Positions 6,241 through 14,505 of a stretch of 28,941 bases of DNA are shown piece by piece. How positions within the stretch are numbered: the stretch's first letter is position 1; each line of letters begins with the position of its first letter. The notes under the pieces were generated by a model. It was not told the origin of the DNA and ran no database searches. It saw only the letters and a program-made list of their open reading frames with translations. Origin of the DNA: Porcipelethomonas sp964621265 (GTDB taxonomy: Bacteria > Bacillota > Clostridia > Oscillospirales > Ruminococcaceae); assembly GCA_964621265.1 (NCBI GenBank), contig CAZULQ010000023.1, positions 1 to 28,941 on the forward strand, in the 5' to 3' direction. The translations under genes were made by a program, and so were the position numbers.

Positions 6241-8481
6241 TTAAAGCTTCATCTGGCTTAAATCCATAAGATTTTTTGATGTTATTCCTGCTGCAGGAAT
6301 TTTAGCTGAGATATATTTTTTGAATTTAGCTGTTTCTTCCTCATTCATGATTACAGCCTCTTCAATTACAGCGTCGCCACGGAGTGTCATAACCTGGACA
6401 CCTATTGTATCACGGGTTGACTTAGGAGTCAGAAGCGCAGAATTGAATGCAAGCGCCTTGCCTGCGGAGGATTTTATCATAATGTTGACGTCCTCTGTTA
6501 TGTGCATAACAGCGCAGAGCTCCTGCTTTGAGGAGTATGCATTCGCAAGCTTCTTTCTGTTTGTCTTTGTCTGATAAGCACTAAGCGGCACCTTTGCAAC
6601 CTTACCGTTTCTGAAGAAATAAAGCATATAACCTTCAAACTTCTCATCGGTAACAGTCATGTTTATAAGGTTTTCACCCTCATCAAAACCAAGCTTTACA
6701 GGAACGAAGTCGCCAAGCACGCTTGCCTTTGTGTCATCAAACATTGATGCCTTTGCCTTGTAAACCTGACATTTATCAGTAAAGAACAGCAGTTCTGCCT
6801 TGTTTGTGGTTTCAATGTGGACAGTCATTCTGTCGCCGTCCTTGAGCTTCTGCTCGCCGCTCATACGCAGTGACTGAGGAGTAATCTTCTTGAAATATCC
6901 GCTCTCTGACAGGAAAATATTGACAGGATAATCGGGAGTTTCCTCCTCTGTATCCGGCTCAACAATGTCATTTTTATAGAAGAACATTGTGTTTCTCGGT
7001 TTGCCGTACTTCTTGCTGACATTTTTAAGCTCAGTTATGATAATCTTTCTGATTTTCTTTTTGTCAGCAAGTATATCTTCCATTTCAGCAATGGAATTTT
7101 CGAGATTTTCAATATCCTTAAGACGATTTAAGATATACTCACGGTTTAAGTGACGCAGCTTGATATCAGCCACATATTCCGCCTGAATCTGGTCTATTCC
7201 GAAGCCAAGCATAAGATTCGGCACAACGTCGCTTTCTTCCTCAGTTTCTCTGACAATCTTTATAGCCTTGTCAATATCCATAAGGATTTTTTCGATACCT
7301 TTAAGAAGATGAAGCTTTGATTTGCTCTTTCCGAGGTCATAGAACACACGGCGTCTTACACATTCTTCACGGAACGCAACCCATTCTTCAAGTATTTCAG
7401 CAATTCCCATAACCTTCGGCACACCGCCGATGAGAATATTGAAATTACATGAGAAATTATCCTGAAGCGGTGTCATCTTGAAAAGCCTGTTCATAAGCTT
7501 TTCGGGGTCAACGCCCCTTTTGAGGTCGATTGCGATTTTAAGACCGCCCAGGTCAGTTTCATCACGGACAGATGAAATCTCACGGATTTTGTTCTGTTTT
7601 ATAAGGTCATAAATCTTTTCTATAATCGCTTCAATGGTTGTGCTGTATGGAATCTGGGTAACCTCAATGCAGTTTGCGGATTTATCAAAATTATATTTCG
7701 CACGAAGCTTTATAGAACCTCTGCCAGTGCTGTATATTTCCTTTAGCTCGTCTTCATCATAAAGCATAAAGCCACCACCAGGGAAATCAGGTCCTTTGAG
7801 CGTGCTTATAATATCATGGTCTTTATTTTTTATATACGCAATGCATGTATCGCACACCTCTGCAAGATTAAAAGGACAGATATTGCTCGCCATTGAAACG
7901 GCAATACCCATATTTGCGTTTACAAGCACCGACGGAAATGTTGTCGGGAACAGCGTCGGCTCAGTTGTTGTATTGTCATAGTTCGGAACAAAGTCAACCG
8001 TATCCTTGTCAATATCAGAAAAAAGCTCGCCTGCAATCGCTTCAAGCTTTACTTCCGTATATCGTGAAGCGGCATACGCCATATCACGGGAATACTGCTT
8101 GCCGAAGTTTCCCTTTGAGTCAACATAAGGGTGCAAAAGGGTTTCATTACCTCTTGCAAGTCTTACCATTGTTTCATAAATCGCACCGTCACCGTGAGGG
8201 TTGAGCTTCATTGTCTCGCCGACAACGTTTGCGGATTTTGTACGCTTTCCTGTCATAAGCCCCTGTTTATACATGGTATAGAGGAGCTTTCTGTGTGAAG
8301 GCTTGAAGCCGTCAATTTCAGGGAGCGCTCTTGAAATAATAACGCTCATGGCGTATGGCATATAGTTCTTTTCAAGAGTGTCGGTAATCTTTTCCTGAAC
8401 TACAATTCCCGCATTTTCAATATACGCGTCAGGATAATTTCTTTTTGCATCAGATGATTTCCTGCCCGGTTTTTTTGCCAT
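6241..8481 (-). CDS. Type IIA DNA topoisomerase subunit A (ParC/GyrA-like)
   Basis: A 746-residue breakage-reunion subunit. It forms the DNA gate with the B subunit encoded just upstream and relaxes or decatenates DNA using ATP hydrolysed by B. The N-terminal catalytic region has NPHGDGAIYETMVRL (94-108), the active-site Tyr141 in ASRYTEVKL with Arg140 before it, and FPSVLVNANMGIAV. A coiled-coil region and a short beta-pinwheel-like C-terminal domain follow. I see no GyrA box (QRRGGKG), so gyrase-type negative supercoiling is unlikely and a topoisomerase IV-like role is favoured. At the quinolone-binding positions (E. coli GyrA 83 and 87) it has Gly99 and Glu103. TAAAGGAG overlaps the stop codon of the B gene and the genes are 16 nt apart, which suggests translational coupling. 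It may be an extra divergent pair beside the housekeeping enzymes. Confidence 0.88.
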   Translation of the reverse strand: MAKKPGRKSSDAKRNYPDAYIENAGIVVQEKITDTLEKNYMPYAMSVIISRALPEIDGFKPSHRKLLYTMYKQGLMTGKRTKSANVVGETMKLNPHGDGAIYETMVRLARGNETLLHPYVDSKGNFGKQYSRDMAYAASRYTEVKLEAIAGELFSDIDKDTVDFVPNYDNTTTEPTLFPTTFPSVLVNANMGIAVSMASNICPFNLAEVCDTCIAYIKNKDHDIISTLKGPDFPGGGFMLYDEDELKEIYSTGRGSIKLRAKYNFDKSANCIEVTQIPYSTTIEAIIEKIYDLIKQNKIREISSVRDETDLGGLKIAIDLKRGVDPEKLMNRLFKMTPLQDNFSCNFNILIGGVPKVMGIAEILEEWVAFREECVRRRVFYDLGKSKSKLHLLKGIEKILMDIDKAIKIVRETEEESDVVPNLMLGFGIDQIQAEYVADIKLRHLNREYILNRLKDIENLENSIAEMEDILADKKKIRKIIITELKNVSKKYGKPRNTMFFYKNDIVEPDTEEETPDYPVNIFLSESGYFKKITPQSLRMSGEQKLKDGDRMTVHIETTNKAELLFFTDKCQVYKAKASMFDDTKASVLGDFVPVKLGFDEGENLINMTVTDEKFEGYMLYFFRNGKVAKVPLSAYQTKTNRKKLANAYSSKQELCAVMHITEDVNIMIKSSAGKALAFNSALLTPKSTRDTIGVQVMTLRGDAVIEEAVIMNEEETAKFKKYISAKIPAAGITSKNLMDLSQMKL

Positions 8482-8497
8482 TTTTTCTCACACTCCT

Positions 8498-10480
8498 TTA
8501 TGAAATATCTGCCATTTCAAGATAGTCACTGCCGTATTTTGCGATATAGTCCTTTCTGCCCTGTAAATCGTCGCCGAGCAGCATATCAAACATATGCATT
8601 GTCGGCTCAATATCATCAGGTGTAACCTTGATAAGACGACGTGTTTCTGGATTCATGGTTGTAAGAGACATCATATCAGGCTCGTTCTCACCAAGACCCT
8701 TTGAACGCTGAAGATTGAATTTCTTGTCACCGATAAGCTTCAATATATCAGTCTTTTCCTTTTCGGTATATGCAAAATATGTCTTATCCTTTGTTGTAAT
8801 TTCAAAGAGCGGCGACTCCGCAATATAAACATAACCCTGCTCGATAAGAGTCGGTGTAAGTCTGTAAAGCATGGTCAGAATAAGCGTTCTTATCTGGAAG
8901 CCGTCAACGTCGGCATCGGTACAGATTACGATTTTATTCCATCTTAAATTTTCAAGATTGAAGTATGACAAATCCTTGTTTGATTTTGTTCTTACCTCAA
9001 CACCGCAGCCGAGAACCTTTATAATATCAACGATAATTTCGTTTTTGAAAATTTTATTGAAGTCTGCCTTAAGGCAGTTGAGAATCTTACCTCTTACAGG
9101 TATAACAGCCTGGAATTCCGCCTCTCTTGCAAGCTTTACAGCACCGAGAGCCGAGTCACCCTCCACTATATAAAGCTCACGTCTGTCAACGTCCTTTGTA
9201 CGGCAGTCAACAAACTTCTTTACGCTGTTTGCAAGGTCGATTGTTCCCGAAAGCTTCTTTTTGAGATTTAAACGTGTCTTTTCAGCGTCCTCACGGCTTC
9301 GCTTGTTTACAAGCACCTGCTCACAGATTTTGATTGCTTCGTCAGGATTTTCTATGAAATATACCTCAAGCTGATGCTTTAAAAATTCGGTCATTGCATC
9401 GTATATAAACTTATTGGTAATCGCTTTTTTTGTCTGGTTTTCGTAGGAAGTCTGTGTTGAAAATGATGACGAAACAAGAATCAGACAGTCCTCAACGTCA
9501 GCAAAGGTAATCTTGCTTTCATTCTGCTTATACTTGTCATTCTGCTTCATGTATGAGTCAATCTGTGACACAAAAGCCTGTCTTACAGCACGTTCAGGCG
9601 AACCGCCATGTTCAAGAAAGCTTGAATTGTGGTAATATTCAATCTGCTTTACCTGATTTGAAAAAGCAACCGCAAATGACATCTTTACTCTGTATTCAGG
9701 CTTATCCTCTCTGTCCTTACCTGTTCTCTCAGCAGTCCAGAACTGAACATTCGAAAAATTCTTTCCGCCCGCAATTTCATTTACATAGTCAACTATGCCG
9801 TTTTCATAAATATATTCTGTTTCCTCAAAGCTTCCGTCCTCTTTCTGATTACGGTAAACAAAAAGCAGATTCGGATTTACAACAGCCTGTCTTTTGAGTA
9901 CATCCTTAAAATACTCATCACTTACCTTAATGTCTGTGAACACTTCAAGGTCAGCTCTCCAGCGGGTTTTTGTACCCGTATGCCTGCCCGACACTTTCTT
10001 TTTCTGAAGTCCGCCGATATTTTCACCCTTTTCAAAGTGAAGGTTGTATTTATAGCCGTCCCTTACAACCTCAACATCCATAAACTCTGACGCAAACTGT
10101 GTTGCACAAAGACCGAGACCATTAAGACCGAGTGAATATTCATACATGTCCGAGTTTTCGTCGTACTTTCCGCCTGCATAAAGCTCACAGTAAACAAGCT
10201 CCCAGTTATAGCGTTCCTCAGCCTTGTTATAGTCAACAGGACAACCTCTTCCGAAGTCCTCAACCTCAATTATGTCATCATTATATCTTGTTATGATAAT
10301 TTTATCGCCATATCCCGAACGGGCTTCGTCGATTGAGTTTGAGATAACCTCAAACACAGAATGCTCACAGCCGTCAAGTCCGTCTGAGCCGAACATAACC
10401 CCCGGACGCTTTCTGACTTTGTCCGGTCCCTTTAACATGGTAATGGCTTCATTGCCGTAATCCTGAGTCTTTTTAGCCAT
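8498..10480 (-). CDS. Type IIA DNA topoisomerase subunit B (ParE/GyrB-like ATPase)
   Basis: A 660-residue GHKL ATPase plus TOPRIM subunit and partner of the A subunit just downstream. The ATP-binding Asn48 lies in ISNSIDEA, the next motif is DFGRG (75-79, usually DNGRG) and the lid motif is GLNGLG (118-123, usually GLHGVG). The transducer QTK lysine is kept (349-351). TOPRIM motifs EGDSA (440-444), PVRGKILN (461-468), DADVDG (522-527) and the later KGLGE are intact, so the enzyme should be active. The altered GHKL motifs mark it as a divergent lineage, different from ordinary GyrB or ParE. The start is set by AAAGGACGG before the ATG. A promoter lies at 10515-10543, divergent from valS. Confidence 0.9.
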   Translation of the reverse strand: MAKKTQDYGNEAITMLKGPDKVRKRPGVMFGSDGLDGCEHSVFEVISNSIDEARSGYGDKIIITRYNDDIIEVEDFGRGCPVDYNKAEERYNWELVYCELYAGGKYDENSDMYEYSLGLNGLGLCATQFASEFMDVEVVRDGYKYNLHFEKGENIGGLQKKKVSGRHTGTKTRWRADLEVFTDIKVSDEYFKDVLKRQAVVNPNLLFVYRNQKEDGSFEETEYIYENGIVDYVNEIAGGKNFSNVQFWTAERTGKDREDKPEYRVKMSFAVAFSNQVKQIEYYHNSSFLEHGGSPERAVRQAFVSQIDSYMKQNDKYKQNESKITFADVEDCLILVSSSFSTQTSYENQTKKAITNKFIYDAMTEFLKHQLEVYFIENPDEAIKICEQVLVNKRSREDAEKTRLNLKKKLSGTIDLANSVKKFVDCRTKDVDRRELYIVEGDSALGAVKLAREAEFQAVIPVRGKILNCLKADFNKIFKNEIIVDIIKVLGCGVEVRTKSNKDLSYFNLENLRWNKIVICTDADVDGFQIRTLILTMLYRLTPTLIEQGYVYIAESPLFEITTKDKTYFAYTEKEKTDILKLIGDKKFNLQRSKGLGENEPDMMSLTTMNPETRRLIKVTPDDIEPTMHMFDMLLGDDLQGRKDYIAKYGSDYLEMADIS

Positions 10481-10514
10481 AATTTCCGTCCTTTCACCGA
10501 TTTCAAACTATTCT

Positions 10515-10543
10515 ATAATAACACAAATCCATTTAATTTGCAA
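10515..10543 (-). promoter_or_regulatory. Promoter of the topoisomerase operon
   Basis: TTGCAA (10538-10543), 17 bases, TATTAT (10515-10520) on the minus strand, about 35 bases upstream of the start codon. Confidence 0.5.
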
Positions 10544-10591
10544 GTTTTCAGAACTTTTTTTATATTATTGTGAAAAATAAAGGTATTATTC

Positions 10592-10620
10592 TTGACAAAT
10601 TTGCCTGTTTAAAGTATAAT
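10592..10620 (+). promoter_or_regulatory. Consensus sigma-A promoter of the valS leader
   Basis: Perfect TTGACA (10592-10597), 17-base spacer, perfect TATAAT (10615-10620). Transcription should start near 10628, about 200 bases before the valS ATG. Confidence 0.9.
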
Positions 10621-10656
10621 TATAAGAGTAATTATATATTCTGAGCGGGGTTAGTT

Positions 10657-10710
10657 ATGATTATTCATTTCTATACAAGCGAATACATAGTCAGAAACGT
10701 CAGTAACTAG
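10657..10710 (+). CDS. Putative 17-residue leader peptide of valS
   Basis: ATG at 10657 and TAG at 10708 encode MIIHFYTSEYIVRNVSN. The two Val codons (GTC at 10690 and 10699) lie just before and inside the first arm of a set of competing hairpins. The possible ribosome binding site (GCGGGG, about 6 nt upstream) is weak. The position shortly after a strong promoter, with its stop codon beside the first hairpin and a terminator before valS, fits a ribosome-sensing attenuator. Such short ORFs can arise by chance; the support comes from the RNA architecture. Confidence 0.45.
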   Translation: MIIHFYTSEYIVRNVSN

Positions 10711-10771
10711 ACGTTTTACTGCTATGCAATAATATAATTAATATGTATTATGACAGCCTTAAAGCAGTAAA
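10695..10771 (+). promoter_or_regulatory. Alternative pairings of the valS leader (attenuator)
   Basis: Arm 1 (10695-10701, AAACGTC) pairs perfectly with arm 2 (10710-10716, GACGTTT). Arm 2 extends into TTTACTGC (10715-10722), which pairs perfectly with GCAGTAAA (10764-10771) in arm 3. Arm 3 contains the 5' side of the terminator. The 2:3 pairing would therefore block the terminator and the 1:2 pairing would allow it. A ribosome stalled at the first Val codon would cover arm 1. No T-box core sequence is present. Confidence 0.55.
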
Positions 10772-10803
10772 TAAACTCACTCTGCGGGGCTGTTTTATTT
10801 TGT
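10753..10803 (+). terminator. Intrinsic terminator in the valS leader
   Basis: ACAGCC (10753-10758) pairs with GGCTGT (10788-10793), and inside it GCAG (10764-10767) pairs with CTGC (10782-10785). The T-rich tail TTTTATTTTGT follows. It lies between the valS promoter and the valS start, so it must act as a conditional terminator if valS uses this promoter. Confidence 0.6.
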
Positions 10804-10828
10804 ACTATAATGAATTGGAGATGTTAAA

Positions 10829-13447
10829 ATGAGCAAGGAGCTTGCTAAATCCTATAATCCAAAGGATTTTGAGGACAGAATTTATAAGTTCTGGAATGAT
10901 AACGAATGCTTTAAGGCGAAGGTTGACAAGACAAAGAAGCCTTACACAATCGTAATTCCGCCACCGAACATTACAGGTCAGCTTCACATGGGTCACGCCC
11001 TTGATGAAACTCTTCAGGATATCCTTATCCGCTGGAAGAGAATGTCAGGCTATTCAGCACTCTGGCTTCCAGGTACTGACCATGCAGCTATTGCAACAGA
11101 AGCTAAAATCGTTGAAGCTATGAAGGCTGACGGCGTTACTAAGGAAGACCTCGGAAGAGAAGGCTTTATGGAACGTGCGTGGGCATGGAAGGAAAAATTC
11201 GGCGGAAGAATCGTTGAACAGCTTAAAAAGCTCGGTTCTTCATGTGACTGGTCAAGAGAACGCTTTACAATGGACGAAGGCTGTTCAAAGGCTGTTAAGG
11301 AAGTTTTTGTAAAATATTACGAAAAGGGACTCATTTACAGAGGCGAAAGAATCATCAACTGGTGTCCTCACTGTAAGACTTCACTTTCTGACGCAGAAGT
11401 TGAATACGAGGACCAGGCAGGACATTTCTGGCACCTCAGATATAAAATCAAGGACAGCGACGAATATTTAGAGCTCGCTACAACACGTCCTGAAACACTC
11501 CTCGGCGATACAGCCGTTGCTGTAAACCCTGAGGACGAACGCTACAAGCACTTAATCGGCAAGATGGTAATTCTCCCTCTGGTTCACAGAGAAATTCCGA
11601 TTGTTGCTGACAGCTATGTTGAAATGGATTTCGGTACAGGCGTTGTTAAGATTACTCCTGCACACGACCCTAACGACTTTGAAGTTGGTCAGAGACACAA
11701 TCTCCCTGTTATCAACGTTATGACTGATGACGCTAAGATTACTGAGGATTATCCGAAGTACGCAGGCATGGACAGATTCGAGGCAAGAAAGGCTATCGTT
11801 GCTGACCTCGAAGCTGAAGGTTCACTTGTTAAAATCGAGGAATACAGCCACAATGTCGGCACATGCTACCGCTGCGGTACAACTGTTGAGCCAAGAGTTT
11901 CAACACAGTGGTTCGTTAAGATGAAGCCGCTTGCAGGTCCTGCTATCGACGCTGTTAAGAACGGCGATACTAAATTCGTTCCTGAACGTTTTGACAAGAT
12001 TTATTTCCACTGGCTTGACAATATCCGTGACTGGTGTATTTCAAGACAGATTTGGTGGGGTCATCAGATTCCTGCATTCTACTGCGACGACTGCGGCGAA
12101 ATGGTTGTTACAAAGGAAGACAAGGCTGTATGTCCTAAGTGCGGCAAGGAAATGCGTCAGGACCCTGATACTCTCGATACATGGTTCTCATCAGCGCTCT
12201 GGCCGTTCTCAACACTCGGCTGGCCTGAAAAGACTGAAGACCTCGAATACTTCTATCCTACAAATACACTCGTTACAGGCTATGACATCATCTTCTTCTG
12301 GGTTATCAGAATGATGTTCTCAGGTCTTGAAAATATGGGTAAGGTTCCGTTTGATACTGTTCTCATTCACGGTCTTGTTCGTGACTCACAGGGCAGAAAG
12401 ATGTCGAAATCTCTCGGAAACGGTATTGACCCTCTTGAAGTTATTGACGAATACGGTGCTGACGCACTCAGATTCATGCTCGCAACAGGTAACTCACCCG
12501 GTAACGACATGAGATACATTGACGACAAGGTTAAGGCTGCAAGAAACTTTGCAAACAAGCTTTGGAACGCTTCAAGATTTATCATGATGAATCTCGACGA
12601 AGGCTTTGAGCTTAAGGGACTCCCAGACGACCTTACAATCGAGGACAAGTGGATTGTAAGCAAGTTCAACACTCTTGCAAAGGAAGTTAACGAAAACCTT
12701 GACAAGTTTGAGCTTGGTATTGCTGTTTCTAAGCTTTACGACTTTATCTGGGACGTTTACTGTGACTGGTACATCGAGCTTACAAAGCCTCGTATACAGG
12801 AAGGCGGCAAGACAAAGGAAACTGCTCAGGCAGTTCTCGTTTGGGTAATGCAGGGTATGCTCAAGCTCCTCCACCCATTCATGCCATACATCACAGAAGA
12901 AATCTGGCAGGTACTCACAAACGAAAGCGGTCCTATCATGCTCGCTGACTTCCCTGTTTACGATGAAAAGTATTCATTTGCAAAGGAAGAAGAGGACTTC
13001 CAGAAGATTATCGACGCTATCAAGGCTGTAAGAGCGAGAAGAACTGAAATGAACGTTCCGCCATCAGTTAAGGCGAAGATTTTCGTTGAAACACAGTATG
13101 CTGACCTCTTTAACTCATGCTCAGTATTCTTTGAAAAGCTGGCTTCAGCTTCTGAAATCGAAGTTGCTGAAAAGTATGACATCGAGGACGCTGTAACTGC
13201 TGTTACTGACTGTGCAAGACTCTTTATTCCGCTTGCTGAGCTTATCGACAAGGACAAGGAAATTGCACGTCTTGAAAAGGAAATGGCAAAGGTTCAGAAG
13301 GATATCGACTTCCTCGGCGGTAAGCTTAACAATGAAGGATTCCTTGCAAAGGCTCCTGAAAAGCTTATCGAGGCTGAAAAGGCTAAGCTTGCAAAGGCAG
13401 AAGAAAAAATGGCTAAGATTAAGCAGTCAATGGACGCGCTTAAATAA
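10829..13447 (+). CDS. valS: Valine--tRNA ligase
   Basis: An 872-residue class I aminoacyl-tRNA synthetase that charges tRNA-Val with valine in the cytoplasm. The HIGH signature appears as HMGH (53-56, after PPPNITGQL) and KMSKS at 524-528. Other family features are the editing-domain stretch TTRPETLLGDTAVAVNPED, GTDHAAIATE, and RDWCISRQIWWGHQIPA. Zinc-ribbon-like Cys pairs are seen (CYRCG; CDDCG with CPKCG). The C-terminus (about 800-872) is the Lys/Glu-rich coiled coil typical of ValRS that contacts tRNA. Length is normal for bacterial ValRS. GGAG sits 8 nt before the ATG. Expression is probably controlled by the leader at 10628-10803. A 14-bp hairpin follows the stop. Confidence 0.98.
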   Translation: MSKELAKSYNPKDFEDRIYKFWNDNECFKAKVDKTKKPYTIVIPPPNITGQLHMGHALDETLQDILIRWKRMSGYSALWLPGTDHAAIATEAKIVEAMKADGVTKEDLGREGFMERAWAWKEKFGGRIVEQLKKLGSSCDWSRERFTMDEGCSKAVKEVFVKYYEKGLIYRGERIINWCPHCKTSLSDAEVEYEDQAGHFWHLRYKIKDSDEYLELATTRPETLLGDTAVAVNPEDERYKHLIGKMVILPLVHREIPIVADSYVEMDFGTGVVKITPAHDPNDFEVGQRHNLPVINVMTDDAKITEDYPKYAGMDRFEARKAIVADLEAEGSLVKIEEYSHNVGTCYRCGTTVEPRVSTQWFVKMKPLAGPAIDAVKNGDTKFVPERFDKIYFHWLDNIRDWCISRQIWWGHQIPAFYCDDCGEMVVTKEDKAVCPKCGKEMRQDPDTLDTWFSSALWPFSTLGWPEKTEDLEYFYPTNTLVTGYDIIFFWVIRMMFSGLENMGKVPFDTVLIHGLVRDSQGRKMSKSLGNGIDPLEVIDEYGADALRFMLATGNSPGNDMRYIDDKVKAARNFANKLWNASRFIMMNLDEGFELKGLPDDLTIEDKWIVSKFNTLAKEVNENLDKFELGIAVSKLYDFIWDVYCDWYIELTKPRIQEGGKTKETAQAVLVWVMQGMLKLLHPFMPYITEEIWQVLTNESGPIMLADFPVYDEKYSFAKEEEDFQKIIDAIKAVRARRTEMNVPPSVKAKIFVETQYADLFNSCSVFFEKLASASEIEVAEKYDIEDAVTAVTDCARLFIPLAELIDKDKEIARLEKEMAKVQKDIDFLGGKLNNEGFLAKAPEKLIEAEKAKLAKAEEKMAKIKQSMDALK

Positions 13448-13462
13448 TTTCATATAAAATAA

Positions 13463-13500
13463 AAGCGGCTTTTGACTATTGCGTCAGAAGTCGCTTTATA
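13463..13500 (+). terminator. Hairpin after valS
   Basis: A 14-bp stem (13463-13476 with 13483-13496, two G-T pairs) closes the loop TATTGC. The plus-strand tail (TATATAA) is a poor T tract, so it may terminate only partly and let transcription reach the SUKH gene. The T-rich tail is better on the minus strand, where no gene needs it. Confidence 0.55.
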
Positions 13501-13515
13501 TAATAGGAGTAATTT

Positions 13516-13971
13516 ATGAACAATAATCCACTTTATTCAAAATACAAGAAACTTGTAGAACAATTTGACGCACTTGAAAAAGCAAATTATGACAGCTACA
13601 AGGTCTTTCCGCCTGTAACTGAAGAAGAGATATCAAACTGGGAAATTGAAAATAATGTCAAGCTTTCTCCCGACTTAAGAAATTGGTATCTTCTTTCCAA
13701 TGGACTTGACATGAGCCATAGTGCAGAGTTGCTTCCAATCACTTCAATAAAAAGATTTGTCTGTGATGAAATTGAAGAACTTGAAGAGTGTTATATTGTA
13801 GGTCATTATATCGGTGATGGTTCAATGCTTGTTATCGACAATAACGAAAATTTCTATGAATTTGACCATGCCTATTGCAAGCTTCACAAAATGACATTTG
13901 AAGCTTTTCTGACAGAATGGGTAGAAGACATCGCTGAAGACTGTATGTATGAAGCAGGTATACTGAAATAG
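13516..13971 (+). CDS. SMI1/KNR4 (SUKH) family protein
   Basis: A 151-residue protein with the SUKH core: a VTEEEISNWEIENNVKLSPD segment, then LRNWYLLSNGLD, a beta region (LLPITSIK) and GSMLVIDNN with an acidic C-terminus. SUKH proteins are often immunity proteins against nuclease or other polymorphic toxins, but many stand-alone copies have no known target. No toxin gene is adjacent. AGGAG (13505-13509) precedes the ATG. The gene follows the valS hairpin by about 20 bases, so it may be co-transcribed, and it ends in a strong terminator. No signal peptide or membrane segment is seen, so it is cytoplasmic. Confidence 0.75.
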   Translation: MNNNPLYSKYKKLVEQFDALEKANYDSYKVFPPVTEEEISNWEIENNVKLSPDLRNWYLLSNGLDMSHSAELLPITSIKRFVCDEIEELEECYIVGHYIGDGSMLVIDNNENFYEFDHAYCKLHKMTFEAFLTEWVEDIAEDCMYEAGILK

Positions 13972-13977
13972 CAAATA

Positions 13978-14006
13978 CCCCCGATGAATACTCATCGGGG
14001 GTTTAC
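13978..14006. terminator. Bidirectional terminator between SUKH and GNAT genes
   Basis: A perfect 10-bp stem (13978-13987 with 13992-14001, CCCCCGATGA/TCATCGGGGG) closes a 4-base loop. TTTACTTT follows on the plus strand and a short T stretch on the minus strand. It lies between two convergent genes. Confidence 0.88.
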
Positions 14007-14007
14007 T

Positions 14008-14502
14008 TTAATATTCAAGCTGCATGATATAATCGTCCATAACAAAGCCATTTCCGATATCGGCAACAACCGAGTCGATTACCTCAAAGCCCATGTGCTT
14101 ATAAACTGCAATAGTGTCGTCATTGTGTCTGTTGACAGTCAGATATACAGCCTTAAGACTGTTTTCAGCCGCAAACTGCTTCACCTTTTCGAGCATGATT
14201 TTAGAAAATCCCTTGCCCCTGTGAGCAATTTTAAGATAAAGCTTGCTTAAAAAGACACGCTCGCCGTCCTTCTTAAAACCGCAGTAGCCGACATTTTCGC
14301 CGCCGACACTCAGCATATAGTAATTCATTCCCTCGGAAATGTGCTGTTTCATCGGTGCAAAGCTCTGAAACTTTCCGAGCATGTAGTCAACCTGACCCTG
14401 CCCGATAATCGGGACAAAATGCTGATTCCAGATTTCATGCGCTAAGGCTTCAAGCTGAAGAATATCTTCATCGGTGCTGACCGCTTTAAGCTGATAGTCC
14501 AT
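14008..14502 (-). CDS. GNAT family N-acetyltransferase
   Basis: A 164-residue GCN5-related acetyltransferase that would move the acetyl group of acetyl-CoA to an amine. Motif A, the acetyl-CoA pyrophosphate loop, is LYLKIAHRGKGFSKIML, with the R-G-K-G core. The later NRHNDDTIAVYKHMGFEVI matches motif B with its common N-x-x-A-x-x-x-Y-x-x-x-G-F pattern. The substrate cannot be told from sequence. The ATG lies 3 nt after the stop of the upstream gene and its ribosome binding site (GGAGG, 14511-14515) is inside that gene's last codons, so the two are translationally coupled. Confidence 0.88.
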   Translation of the reverse strand: MDYQLKAVSTDEDILQLEALAHEIWNQHFVPIIGQGQVDYMLGKFQSFAPMKQHISEGMNYYMLSVGGENVGYCGFKKDGERVFLSKLYLKIAHRGKGFSKIMLEKVKQFAAENSLKAVYLTVNRHNDDTIAVYKHMGFEVIDSVVADIGNGFVMDDYIMQLEY

Positions 14503-14505
14503 TTT

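Noticed and set aside
10628..10800. T-box riboswitch upstream of valS
   Set aside because: The leader length and terminator fit, but I find no TGGNACCGCG core and no specifier-loop pattern; the pairings seen are those of a leader-peptide attenuator.
12367..12874. Minus-strand frames inside valS
   Set aside because: Codon-bias shadows of valS with no ribosome binding site or family features.
13463..13500. Terminator for a minus-strand gene
   Set aside because: The T-rich tail is better on the minus strand, but no minus-strand gene reaches this position; the genes at 14008 have their own terminator.
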